Shown here in pieces: positions 44,401 to 53,343 of a stretch of 64,000 nucleotides of DNA (its first letter is position 1; each line of letters starts with the position of its first letter). Source of the DNA: Bactericera cockerelli (lineage: Eukaryota; Arthropoda; Insecta; Hemiptera; Triozidae); assembly GCA_024516035.1 (NCBI GenBank), contig CM044958.1:551566-615565 (forward strand), given 5' to 3'. Below the pieces are notes generated by a model. It made no database searches, was not told the DNA's origin, and saw nothing but the letters and a program-made list of their open reading frames with translations. The position numbers were made by a program, and so were the translations under genes.

Positions 44401-46647
44401 ATGGGTCTCATTGGTCCCATTGTGCTGTGGGTAAAATTATTAATTAGACAATTATGTATTTTAAAATTAGACTGGGATGCTAACCCCCCTGAACAAATTG
44501 TACATTCTTGGTTATTGTTTAAAAGTCAGCTTCATGAGTTGGAAAAATTACAGTTCCCAAGACACATTGGTGTGGAACTTGATTGCACTTTTGAATGGAT
44601 TGGTATGTGTGATGCTAGCCAAAATGGTTATGGAGCCATTGTGTATAGCAGGGTCACACTAAGTAATGGAGACACTAAGGTGACTTTGGTGTGTGCAAAA
44701 TCCAAAGTAGCACCTCTTGCTGTGGAGAGTATACCGAGATTAGAATTATGTTCTTTACTTCTTTTATCAAAACTTATGAAAATTGTACTATCTAACTATG
44801 TTGATAAATATTGTGTAACTAATTATTATTGTCTCATTGATTCTACTGTTGCGCTTTGCTGGGCCCATGGTCCCCCTCACACTTGGAACACCTTTGTTGC
44901 TAACAGAGTAGCTAAAATTCAACAAAATTTGGTAGTTGAAAATATTTATCATGTCCAGGGAATTGAAAACCCTGCAGATTGTTTATCAAGGGGACAAATG
45001 CCCTCTGAGTTTGTCAACAATGAAAGTTATTTCCATGGTCCTTCTTGGCTTCACCAAGATATTGGTGAATGGCCAATTAAATCTTACAGTGATATTAAAG
45101 CTTATAATGATTTAAAATGTACAGAAGTGCCTGAGGGAAAGCCATCTGTAGCCCTAGTTAGTATTCACAATGTTAATAATTTATTGGATACTTTTTCAAA
45201 TATTTCTTCTTATGCAAAATTGTTGAAAGTTATGGTACATGTACTTAGGTTTGGTAAAAAACTACCCATGAGAAATGAGATCACTTCTCAAGATTTGAAC
45301 ATTGCTGAGATAAGTATTATAATGTTGGTTCAAAAATCTTATTTCAAAAATATTTTTGATTGTATTGAAAATAAATTGCTTTGTCCTAGCTCTGTCAGAA
45401 AATTATGTCCATTCATTGACAGTGATGGGTTGATTAGAGTGGGTGGTAGATTACAGAATTCTAACATGCCTTATTCTGAAAAACATCCCTATTTACTACC
45501 CTCTAAAGTACATGTAGTGAAACTTATTGTTGAAGATATGCATAAGACTAACTGTCATACTGGACCTCATTTGCTTTTGTGTTTGTTAAGACAAAAGTTT
45601 TGGATCCTAGGAGCTAGGAGTTTTATTAGGAAAATTACTCAAAACTGTAATATTTGTTTTAAGAATTCTCCTAAATGTATTTACCCTCAAATGGCTTCAC
45701 TGCCCAATTCTCGAGTATTGGAGTCTAGACCCTTTTTCAATACTGCATGTGATTTCTTGGGTCCTATTAACATAATAATGCAGAGGAAAAGAGGGGCTAG
45801 ACCTATCAAAGCTTACATTTGTTTATTTATTTGTTTGGCTGTAAAAGCAGTTCACTTGGAAGTTGTGTCTGATTTGAGTACTGAAGCTTTTTTAAATGCT
45901 TTCAAAAGATTTCTCAGTAGAAGGGGTCCAATTAAGTCTGTCCTCAGTGACAATGGAACCAATTTTGTGGGAGCAAGTAATCAGCTTAATGAAATCTATG
46001 CATTTTTAGAATCAGATGATTATAAAAAATCTTTTTCAAGTGAACTTCTTAAATATAGAATAGATTGGAAATTTAATCCCCCTTCAAGTCCTCACTTTGG
46101 AGGAATTTATGAGAGTAATGTCAAGTCGTTCAAGACTCATTTTTATAAGTCTGTTGGTTCTCAATTGTTAACTTATGAAGAGTTCTTAACTCTCACAGTT
46201 CAAATTGAGAGTATTCTTAATTCAAGACCACTTTGCACTCTCAGCAGTGATCCATCTGATGTTAGTATTTTGACACCTAATCATTTTCTTAACATGACTT
46301 CTTTGACCCATATTCCTGCTAAAATTGTTGGTGAGGTGCCTACCAGTAGACTCACTAGATTTCAGTTACTTGATCAGATGGTTCAGGGCTTTTGGAAGCG
46401 ATGGTCTACTGAATATTTATCACAACTACAAGTTAGGGAAAAGTGGAATACCCCTTCTTGTCCTGTAACAGTGGGTTTGATTGTTCTTATCAGACAGGAA
46501 AATTTGGCACCTTTAAACTGGCCTCTTGGGATCATTACTGAGTTATATCCTGGCAAAGATGGAGTGGTTAGAGTGGTTTTAGTTAAAACTGCCAGAGGAG
46601 AGTATAAACGCCCTGTTTGTAAGCTATGTCCTTTGCCTACTCAGTGA
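41449..46647 (+). CDS. BEL/Pao gag-pol polyprotein
   Basis: A 1732-codon frame; I take the ATG at 41449 because the frame before it opens only at a TTG. Order: gag with a DUF1759-type block (LEIPTFSGKLEDWPVFYEIF, about 130), CCHC-type knuckles (CDLCSGDHALYKC and CVNCLSSGHQAVKC, about 340-380), aspartic protease (LLDNASMSN at about 473, where D-N-A replaces the usual D-S/T-G), reverse transcriptase with FLYMDDCVASF (about 878), RNase H (GMCDASQNGYGAIV, about 1053), an integrase HHCC finger (from DMHKTNCHTGPH, about 1362) and a DDE core (ACDFLGPI, LSDNGTNF, GIYESNVK, about 1433, 1500 and 1554), then a C-terminal DUF5641-type domain. No stops or frameshifts. gag and pol share one frame, as is usual for BEL. 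Confidence 0.95.
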   Translation: MGKEEDEKDQKVQLDILVAKKESLFRYVQTVFELAKDVPRDEQRTDTFLRKCHCVESIAQEFSGLAEKTALLQAQLNEKFKVSFTEIETLTEMVSYCKYKLNLAMKKASVASSVPPVIAQDKVKLQPLEIPTFSGKLEDWPVFYEIFKTTVHSRADLPDAHKLQYLMSRLSGSALTVCAGIPASNENYKIIFDSLVAKFQDKRNLATLYMDTLVNFKNLKHESAEQLSQFADIFGANIAALKALEIADLCEFVLFYLASLKLDTITRRTFENSLAKDMMPTSKSLLEFVHHHAKVLSRVQSSGSTTDLPPVKSTFNKKQQSHSFVIRSISCDLCSGDHALYKCKKFLQLIPLDRYNVVKQHNLCVNCLSSGHQAVKCTSKSNCNACHLRHNSLLHFNKNIIHNASKSNFDTCEGKPASVEPSPENSSNPTVSMSIYSSLQESDICEQTTVLLGTVKVLVYDIHAKPHVLRFLLDNASMSNILSISACKQLGLDPVAVSTDLKGMGSISNPVQGQVNFNFGSRFDSRCQYTINALVVDHIVDELPVKFVDKSKLHYVKNLNMADDEFMTPGKISGILGAQIYPYLIKGQPILGPSMNQPAAINSTLGYILVGNAPVLKSNQHQQKKQYCMFQCNFEKFWQLDQVEDSVTSKLTIEEQNCEQHFVDNVQRDSSGRYVVALPFSEDPSVLGNSYNSAKKRFLHLEKKLDCNSEALIGYQNAIQDLLDNGYMEKCEDQNDFTGYFIPHRSVCKPGSVSTKIRIVNDASAKTTTGKSLNDILYSGPTLYSDLFSILLNFRLFPCALNGDIAKMFLQILVTKSDCKYQKLIWRFHKDEPLTNYEMKVVVFGMTSSPFLAQRTVRQLVDDEVHNFPGATKINSFLYMDDCVASFLTESEAKLFYNDVVKLFKAGAFTFTKWISNSSEVMNVIPESDQLTKLISFDNLVNSVKILGMSWNASTDSLYFKIEKNEKPCTKRGILSAVLTIYDPMGLIGPIVLWVKLLIRQLCILKLDWDANPPEQIVHSWLLFKSQLHELEKLQFPRHIGVELDCTFEWIGMCDASQNGYGAIVYSRVTLSNGDTKVTLVCAKSKVAPLAVESIPRLELCSLLLLSKLMKIVLSNYVDKYCVTNYYCLIDSTVALCWAHGPPHTWNTFVANRVAKIQQNLVVENIYHVQGIENPADCLSRGQMPSEFVNNESYFHGPSWLHQDIGEWPIKSYSDIKAYNDLKCTEVPEGKPSVALVSIHNVNNLLDTFSNISSYAKLLKVMVHVLRFGKKLPMRNEITSQDLNIAEISIIMLVQKSYFKNIFDCIENKLLCPSSVRKLCPFIDSDGLIRVGGRLQNSNMPYSEKHPYLLPSKVHVVKLIVEDMHKTNCHTGPHLLLCLLRQKFWILGARSFIRKITQNCNICFKNSPKCIYPQMASLPNSRVLESRPFFNTACDFLGPINIIMQRKRGARPIKAYICLFICLAVKAVHLEVVSDLSTEAFLNAFKRFLSRRGPIKSVLSDNGTNFVGASNQLNEIYAFLESDDYKKSFSSELLKYRIDWKFNPPSSPHFGGIYESNVKSFKTHFYKSVGSQLLTYEEFLTLTVQIESILNSRPLCTLSSDPSDVSILTPNHFLNMTSLTHIPAKIVGEVPTSRLTRFQLLDQMVQGFWKRWSTEYLSQLQVREKWNTPSCPVTVGLIVLIRQENLAPLNWPLGIITELYPGKDGVVRVVLVKTARGEYKRPVCKLCPLPTQ

Positions 46648-46980
46648 ATGCTTAATTTTATTCCCTTTTCTTAATTATTGCTTATTACCTTTGATGGTAA
46701 TGATTAAAATTTATTTAAATTATTTTTTGTCATTTGTACTTACCTGCATACAGGAAATTGTCTGATATGTACTTAAAATATTATTATTCTTCATTTTTGG
46801 TAAGAATATTTACTATGTATTTGGCATAATTTAATGAATTATTATTCATTTAGGTACATATTATTTCATAATTCAATATATACAGTCCACTTATTAAATT
46901 TGTTGGTTGAAATTGAAACTGGTTAAATTGTTAACCCTTTCCTGCATGGTTTGAAGTTAACCCTTCAAAGCTGGGGGGAA
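46648..46980. other. BEL 3' untranslated region and polypurine tract
   Basis: AT-rich leader to the 3' LTR. The polypurine tract ggggggaa (46973-46980) abuts the LTR start and would prime plus-strand DNA. Confidence 0.8.
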
Positions 46981-47254
46981 TGGATGAGCCGTTTGTACTT
47001 TGGAACCATGTGTACGGACCTTCATTGTGTGCGGACCGTGTCATAGTTTTTTTTAGATCGTGTACACACGGCCTGTTTTGAAATAATAATATAACCTCAC
47101 TTTTTTTTCTTTTTGTAACCACCTTGTGAAAATTTTCTTGGAAATAAAGAGTTGCAGATTTCCTTTGCTCATTGGAAAATAGTTTTGAATTTTGAATTGT
47201 GATCTTTTCTTTTCTTCTTTAACTTTGGTTTACTTGGATTACATTGCGGCCTAC
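46981..47254 (+). repeat. BEL element 3' LTR
   Basis: Identical in length and sequence to the 5' LTR. It ends at gcggcctac and abuts, with no spacer, the truncated left end of the Tc1-like element. Confidence 0.95.
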
Positions 47255-48841
47255 AAAATTAGAGGAACGCTAAAATGCTCTTGAATATTTTCGAGGCGAA
47301 TTTACTTAGGAACCTATTTTCTTTTCAGGTTAACTAGAAATATAATTGCTAACAAGGAACAAGACAAAAAATTCATAAACATAACAAGAGAGGATTCATT
47401 TATTGGTACATTTAGAACAATCTCAAAAAACTGCCTAAAATTGAAGATTCAAAAAATGCTGATTTTTGGAAATATTCAATTTTCCTTACAATTTTCTTAC
47501 TTAAATGACTCGTATTGCCCCCGCAGCATTATGTAGGGCCGTTAATCTCCTTGGCATACTTCGGATAAGCTTATCAACATAAGCTTGGCTCATCCGGTCC
47601 CATTCTTCGACCACGGCCCTTTTGAGCTCCGCCAGAGTATTCGGTTGGTTTGTTCTTGCTCGAATCATTTTATTGAGATAGTCCAATACACGCTCAATGA
47701 GATTCATGTCTGGTGAGCGAGGTGGATGGCCCAGAACTTCTAATCCAGCCTCCTCAAGGAAACGGGATACTAAAGCTGCCGTATGTGGTCGAGCGTTGTC
47801 ATGCGTGAGGGTGAAGCCATCTCCAATGAATGACATGAACGGGAGCACAAAATCTTGCAAAATCTCCGACACGTATCGTTGAGAGGTCAGGGCGCCCCCT
47901 CTATGATATACAGTGTGTTACGGCCCCCTAGAGTAATGCCCCCCCATACCATGATTGAGCCGCCACCATGTTGCTCCGTTCTTACCATGTTACACTGCGC
48001 GTACCTCTCATTAGGCTTTCTCAGGGCTCTGACCCTCTTGTCATCAGACTTAAGAGCCAACCAACACTCATCTGTAAACAATACTTTGCTCCACTGACGG
48101 ACTGACCACCTTCTGTAGTTCTGGACATATGCGCGCCTCTTCACTTTGTACTGAAAACTGAAAAGTGGGGTTCGCTTGGCTCGGTGACACCTTATAGTGT
48201 GCTCGTGGAGTCTTATTGACACAGTAGCAGTGAAAACCCTAACACCCCGGGTGCGTTGGACCTCCGCACGCACCCCTGTTGTGCCTTGGAACCGATTTCT
48301 CAAGGCCGTCAGGACCATGAAGCGGTCGTCGCGTGCTGTTGTGGAGCGTTTTCGACCTTGCCCGCGTCTTCTATTCTACTGACCAGTCTCCCTGTAACGT
48401 TTCACCACACGAAGAACCACGGATTTTGAGACACCGAGAGAATTTCCCACTCTGGCATAACTCTAGCCCCCGCCAGTCAATGCCACTGCTCTTGACACTT
48501 CCACTCCTCTAAGATCATTCATTGTTAATGAAAAACGATAATTAAACATCTTAACAACTCAATAAAATAGAAACGTAATCACTTTGACCCCAGGTAACGG
48601 AATGATGGATTTTCGATAAATGACCCCAACACATGAAGTTACTCAAAAGTGTACATTTTCGAGTTACCTATAGTAAACTATTGTTTACTCTCTACGAGCT
48701 TGATAATTGTGTATCTTTCTCCTCATAAGCGACAGTCAATCATATTTGTCAATATTATTGATCAAGAAGAGGTTCCCAAAAGGAAGACAGTCCGTAAAAT
48801 TAGAGATCATTTTAGCGTTCCTCTAATTTTGACGCTCAGTG
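47255..48841 (-). mobile_element. Decayed Tc1/mariner element, left end cut by BEL
   Basis: The right end is cactgagcgtcaaaattaga on the minus strand, followed on the plus strand by TA. The left end has aaaattagaggaacgctaaa but lacks the outer dozen or so bases, where the BEL LTR begins. It encloses a broken DD34E transposase on the minus strand. Confidence 0.85.
47501..48500 (-). pseudogene. Tc1-like transposase, disrupted
   Basis: The C-terminal part (47501-47872) has HDNARPH and NLIERVLDYL; the catalytic Asp and Glu are 34 residues apart, hence DD34E. The middle part (47887-48318) has VLFTDECWLAL with the first catalytic Asp and the GGSIMVWGGI block. A one-base frameshift lies near 47880, and further stops and shifts break the DNA-binding N-terminus (for example a TAG near 48465 and another near 48380). 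No intact protein can be made, but the ends may still be mobilisable in trans if repaired at the left. Confidence 0.85.
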
Positions 48842-48851
48842 TATAATTATG

Positions 48852-48963
48852 TTTCTGCCCCTCAGGTAGAATAAAGTTAAATTTTAAAACTATTTCAGGT
48901 CCTCTGCTTTCTGCCCCTCAGGTAGAATTAAGTCAAATTTTAAAACTTTTTCAGGTCCTCTGT
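48852..48963 (+). repeat. Tandem duplication of a 3' splice site
   Basis: A 56-base unit starting tttctgcccctcaggtagaa and ending tttcaggtcctctg occurs twice, at 48852 and 48908. The second copy supplies the real acceptor of the following MFSD6 exon (ag at 48953-48954). The first gives an identical-looking acceptor at 48897-48898, from which all reading would soon hit a stop (agg tag). Confidence 0.9.
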
Positions 48964-49051
48964 CTCGGACTGATGGGAAATATTCTTCGCTTCCTCTACA
49001 TTTCCTGGCTCAAGAATCCCTGGTGGGTTCTACCCTTCGAGTTCATGCAGG
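48955..49051 (+). CDS. MFSD6: MFSD6 exon (first in window), membrane segment
   Basis: Encodes VLCLGLMGNILRFLYISWLK then NPWWVLPFEFMQ, a conserved MFSD6 transmembrane and loop segment. MFSD6 is a multi-pass plasma-membrane protein of the major facilitator superfamily whose substrate is not settled. The acceptor is tttttcag and the donor is cagg|gtaagc. The six exons listed (97, 162, 134, 160, 110 and 111 bases) join in phase to give about 256 C-terminal residues ending AYAYDW. The N-terminal majority must lie upstream but is not visible between here and the BEL element. Confidence 0.93.
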
Positions 49052-49380
49052 GTAAGCGATTTTCTTTCTCAACAAATAACGTTAGGGAAGGAAGAATAAT
49101 AATAATAATAATATCGTCTTATTTATACTGCCCGATAAGGACTGTTAAAGTCCCATTATTCCAGCAGTAAGCCTAGCAGATTCGGTGGAAACTCTATAAA
49201 AAGTAGTAATAATATCGCCTTTTTTATACAATACAATACAATACAATGAGCAAAAATCTGTGCTCAATACCCACTAAAATCCTCCTCTCCCCCTCCTATA
49301 ACTAACGTACCCGGAACCGTATAAAATACATTACTTCAGGTACAAAACTTACTTAAAACTTGTGAAACACAAGACACTAA

Positions 49381-49629
<249 letters not shown>

Positions 49630-49633
49630 TAAT

Positions 49634-50414
49634 AATAATTTGAAGATAGAAAACACTTGGCTTTTTTTTGTTTTGCTTAATTATTTATTTTCAGATGGCC
49701 ATTTCGCCAGTTACGGCATCGTCAGTGAACTAAAAACTAAATGTAAAACTAATCTTAGAGGTAACTTACGAGCTAACTATAATAAAATAAGGAGTTGTAA
49801 AGTCGGCAAACTGTACAGGATAATTTCCTCCATTGTCCCTTTGTTTTTACTTCTAACGGTCCGAATTTAATAACACATAACCTTTTTTTGTTTATATGAC
49901 TTGCAGCTGTACTTTGCCTTTGGAGCGTTCGAAATTGTTGAAGGCAAACCCAAGGACTAAGATGAATACCAGTATTTCGTTTTTTTTTTCTGTGGAGGGT
50001 CTGTGGGAAGGTCATAGTTGTTAATACATAATAAAGGTTCAAATTTGGTTTAGCTTTAAAAGTGCAGATCTCTTGTATTTTATGGCTTTATTATCAAAGG
50101 GGCATACGACCTACCTACCACGCTCCAAAGGCAAAGTACAGCTGCAAGTCATATAAACAAAAAAAGGTTATGTGTTATTAAATTCGGACCGTTAGAAGTA
50201 AAAACAAAGGGACAATGGAGGAAATTATCCTGTACAGTTTGCCGACTTTACAACTCCTTATTTTATTATAGTTAGATCGTAAGTTACCTCTAAGATTAGT
50301 TTTAAATTTAGTCTTTAGTTCACTGACGATGCCGTAACTGGCGAAATGGCCATCTGAAAATAAATAATTAAGTAAAACAAAAAAAGTCAAGTGTTTTCTA
50401 TCTTCAAATTATTT
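49634..50414. repeat. 294-bp inverted duplication, 193-bp spacer
   Basis: The arms 49634-49927 and 50121-50414 are near-perfect reverse complements of equal length. Each carries a strong acceptor (ttatttattttcag), an exon-like frame DGHFASYGIVSELKTK with a following agag|gtaact donor, and a second acceptor tatgacttgcag. Only the left arm continues into LYFAFGAFEIVEGKPKD and a stop, followed by aataaa near 50032. A transcript across it would form a long hairpin. Confidence 0.88.
49911..50040 (+). other. Possible terminal exon and 3' UTR of unknown origin
   Basis: After the acceptor atatgacttgcag a frame reads LYFAFGAFEIVEGKPKD and stops near 49962, followed by about 70 bases and an aataaa signal near 50031. 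I do not recognise the protein. It may be an MFSD6 alternative end, a captured gene end, or chance. Joining it to the upstream exon-like frame at the visible donor does not keep the reading frame. Confidence 0.35.
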
Positions 50415-50606
50415 CGATGTTTATTTGTTTTACCAAGAGTTGTGTATAACTATAAGTTTTTCCAAAGAACTTATATATTTCATAATTATTAATAAATTGT
50501 ACTGTGTTAACAATTTATTAATTGATGCACATTACATAAAATAAATAAATCTTATTAATAACTATACATTCAATACGAGAATTTACAAAGATTAATTATA
50601 AACAGA

Positions 50607-50814
50607 CTAGCAAAAAATCCTTTTTCGCCAATGGCAGGAGTTGTTGTAGTGGGAATTTCGAAAAATTCCGTCTTATTGCACATCTAGACTATAAGACAAA
50701 GCTACCTACCAAAGTTCAGCTTCCTAGGACTTACCAGTTCGGAGAAACACTGATGAATCAGTGAGTGAGTGAGTGAGTCAGTCAGTGAGTGAAACTCTCT
50801 TTTATAAGTATAGA
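50607..50814 (-). mobile_element. Small non-autonomous Helitron
   Basis: Minus strand: starts TCTATACTTATAAAAGAGAG preceded by A, contains (actg/actc)n near its 5' end, and ends ttttttgCTAG followed by T. Only 208 bases, with no coding capacity. Confidence 0.75.
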
Positions 50815-50835
50815 TTAGCAGATATTATATCAGTA

Positions 50836-51028
50836 GCCCATTCCAGAAACCCTATCCACTCTTAAAATCCTCGAATCTCTGTTTCAACTGTCACACAACG
50901 CAATCTGATTGGTTATTGCGTTCAAATTAACCAATCAGAGTTATTGCGTTCAAATTAACCAATCAGAGTGCGTTGTGTGATCTCATTATTTGGAAATTAT
51001 GAGAGTGGAGAGTGTTTCTGGAACGGGC
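50836..51028. mobile_element. Palindromic MITE
   Basis: The outer inverted repeats are gcccattccagaaaccctat and, reversed, ggcccgttccagaaacactc. The inner ones are tcacacaacgca and tgcgttgtgtga. Between them a 28-base unit (ttattgcgttcaaattaacc plus aatcagag) is repeated. No coding capacity; the target duplication is unclear. Confidence 0.75.
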
Positions 51029-51047
51029 CACAAGTCACAAAGTCGAA

Positions 51048-51300
51048 TGAATTATTAGCTTGGTGGTTAAGCACTCGCATGCCATGCAGAAGGTCCCGGT
51101 TTCAATCCCCCGAGCTGACAAAAATATTGTACTGAAATTTTGGTGAAAATTGTTTTAAGGGATACCTTCTGGTACGCTCGTGCTGACCCAGCACCTAAAT
51201 GGGAAGTATTGTGTCACTTCTCGCCCATCAGAAGTCTACAGTAGCTCCTATTTCACAGCTACGAAATCAAAAAGTCTGCGAAACACTCATTTTAAAAAAA
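51048..51300 (+). mobile_element. tRNA-derived SINE, family C
   Basis: attagcttggtggttaagca, aggtcccggtttcaatcccc, gggataccttctggtacgct, gacccagcacctaaatggga, agctacgaaatcaaaaagtc. The stretch actacgggatgggcaa... is missing by deletion near 51230. Confidence 0.75.
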
Positions 51301-51591
51301 CCATCGGTTTAGGCTTTCACATTGGCTTAAAAAAGCAAACAATGCACCTACGTATGTGAAATCATGTTTACACGCATTTATAGGGAACTCCTCAAGAAAT
51401 GAAAATATGAAATCGGTTTTGGTATATTTTTTTCAAAATAACTAACTTTCAAAGATGTATATCAGCAAATTCAGCAATTAAGTATGTAAAACAGAAAAAT
51501 GACAAATTGATGAACATACCTGACCAACAGAACCTCACTCTGGACAGTTGTTAATAGCTTATGTTGCATCTTCCTCTTCATTCCTCCTCAG

Positions 51592-51725
51592 GTACCACTG
51601 CCACTTTCAGAGGCTACGGCGTTCTCTGCGCCCTGGTCCTGGGGGCTTTCATCTTCATCAACTTCTATAGGAAGGAGGTGGGGGGCTTTGTGTCTGAACT
51701 TCCTGTCACTGAGGATCCACATCAG
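51592..51725 (+). CDS. MFSD6: MFSD6 exon 3 in window
   Basis: Encodes TTATFRGYGVLCALVLGAFI, FINFYRKEVGGFVSELPVTE and DPHQ. It contains the last transmembrane helix (YGVLCALVLGAFIFINFY), followed by a charged turn into the cytoplasmic tail. The acceptor is cctcctcag|gt and the donor is catcag|gtatag. Confidence 0.95.
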
Positions 51726-52319
51726 GTATAGTACTCATCCTCAATATTTTCACCAACATTCTCATCAGGTATAGTATTCATCTTGAATATCTTCATAATC
51801 TTTCTCATCAGGTAGATATACGAGTAGTATTCATCTTTAATATCTTCCATAGGAAGGAGGTGGAGGGCATCAGGAATAGCTTTCAAATAACAGCCATGTC
51901 AGAGTCTTATGGTCTGAGCTTGCTTATCTTGTAGAATTTTTTTCTGTGATGGGCCTAAATAGAACACACTGATTTCCACTAAGGTTTTGAGATAGTCAAA
52001 AGATATATCTTAACTAATATAAGTATAAGTAATGTAATTTTGAATATAATTTCGGTCGAAGATTTTAGATCTGAGAACTATTATATGGCATACATTTCCG
52101 TAGCACTCGAGTTTTCTTGCTTTTTATATCCATTAGGCAATAACCCCGCACTTTAGTTAGGACATATGTTTTTAATTTCTATTCTTTTTCATTTTTATTG
52201 TATAATTATATTGTTTCCATTTTTTTCATTGTTAAAATAATTATTTCTATGTACATAATGTCCATTTATATCTAAAATATTGTTGTATAATAGTAATAAT
52301 TTTAAACTCCATTTCACAG
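51726..52319. other. MFSD6 intron
   Basis: The start holds short duplications of the donor region (atcaggtatagtactcatc and atcaggtatagtattcatc, then atcaggtagatatacg). Near 52131-52172 a fragment of the retroelement 3' end occurs (ggcaataaccccgcacttta). Nothing else. Confidence 0.5.
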
Positions 52320-52479
52320 GTGGCTGAGGAAACCGCCCATCTAGCTCCGCACGGGGTTCCTAGCAACCCGATCCCAAGGGCTCTGTCCAGCAACCGGTTG
52401 CATGAGCTAGGCGACAACCAGGGCTACGGGGCCACCTATAACACCTCCGCAAGTGGCAACTTGGACCTGCCCGGACAAG
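52320..52479 (+). CDS. MFSD6: MFSD6 exon 4 in window, cytoplasmic tail
   Basis: Encodes VAEETAHLAPHGVPSNPIPR, ALSSNRLHELGDNQGYGATY and NTSASGNLDLPGQ. It is hydrophilic with no membrane segment. The acceptor is tttcacag and the donor is caag|gtataag, where the donor lies at the first bases of a dispersed repeat (family G). Confidence 0.93.
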
Positions 52480-52555
52480 GTATAAGTATAAGTAGTGCTT
52501 TATATAGACTGTCAGCGCTAGACAGGTAGTCCCATTATGCCAACAGTTTAACAAG
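52480..52555 (+). repeat. Family G repeat at the MFSD6 splice donor
   Basis: Reads gtataagtataagtagtgct, ttatatagactgtcagcgct, agacaggtagtcccattatg and ccaacagttt. It matches the copy at 13107, which begins with the same gtataagtataagt, so the donor GT of exon 52320-52479 is contained in the repeat. Confidence 0.75.
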
Positions 52556-53164
52556 GCACCTCTTTATTTATTTGAGTATTTAAGGTTTTTTTTTTCTTCA
52601 AAAAACCGTATTTTTTTCCTAACCAAAGTGGATACAAATGGAATAAAATCGACGAACTGGAAGAAAAACATTTTTGTTTTGGAAGAAAACGAAAAAAGGA
52701 GAAATCTTCTTTCAGTTTGTTTAACCGAAATGGATTTATAAAATTGTTGCTTCCATTTCTTTTTTTCTGGTTTGTTTTCATTTTTCCATTGTTTGTTTTT
52801 AAAAATACCAAAATGTATTTTTCTTTCACGAATGGTGGGGAAGCTAGCTAAACTTGGAAGAAATTTAGAAATATTTGGAAGAAATCAAACCTGAATTATT
52901 TTTAATCCATAAGAAAAATACGGCTAATGTTTGTAAGATCTGACCATTGTGATCAACTGAAATCAATGTGTAGGTATTTATTTCATGTCACAACCTTAAT
53001 CCTATTGTTAACTTTGCTACCAAAATTTAACGACCAAGTAGAATTTTAATCGGTCCTATCAACCAAGACCTACAAATATTTTTCGAATGATTTTGAAGAT
53101 AATTGCAGTCCAGGGGGCCTTATACATATTTATACCTATTAAAATTGCTTCTAATTCTTTGCAG
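52556..53164. other. MFSD6 intron
   Basis: AT-rich with a ggaagaaa-type short motif repeated near 52670-52880. Nothing identified. Confidence 0.45.
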
Positions 53165-53274
53165 GTGGCGGATACAACACCAATCCCTTCAGACAAGAAG
53201 CGGGTCCCACTTTCAACTACAACTTCAATTTCTTCGATCCTAATGACGAAGAAAATATTCGCAAGAAATTTCAG
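53165..53274 (+). CDS. MFSD6: MFSD6 exon 5 in window
   Basis: Encodes GGYNTNPFRQEAGPTFNYNF, NFFDPNDEENIRKKFQ: a hydrophilic tail rich in Asn, Phe and Gly. The acceptor is tctttgcag|gt and the donor is cag|gtgagg in phase 0. Two acceptors follow that could use this donor, at 53343 and 53789. Confidence 0.92.
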
Positions 53275-53343
53275 GTGAGGAAATAATTTCTTTTTCAGCT
53301 TTGTATAACATTAATATCCTGATGATTATTGTTTTATATTTAG

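Larger units (their letters stand above)
41083..47254 (+). mobile_element. Complete BEL/Pao LTR retrotransposon
   Basis: 6172 bases: identical 274-base LTRs, one uninterrupted gag-pol frame, and a polypurine tract ctggggggaa just before the 3' LTR. Identical LTRs plus an intact frame suggest a recent insertion. The bases outside the two LTRs (catca and aaaat) do not form a target duplication. Confidence 0.93.

Noticed and set aside
47501..48318. Working Tc1 transposase
   Set aside because: Frameshift near 47880 and stops in the N-terminal part; the left terminal repeat is also truncated.
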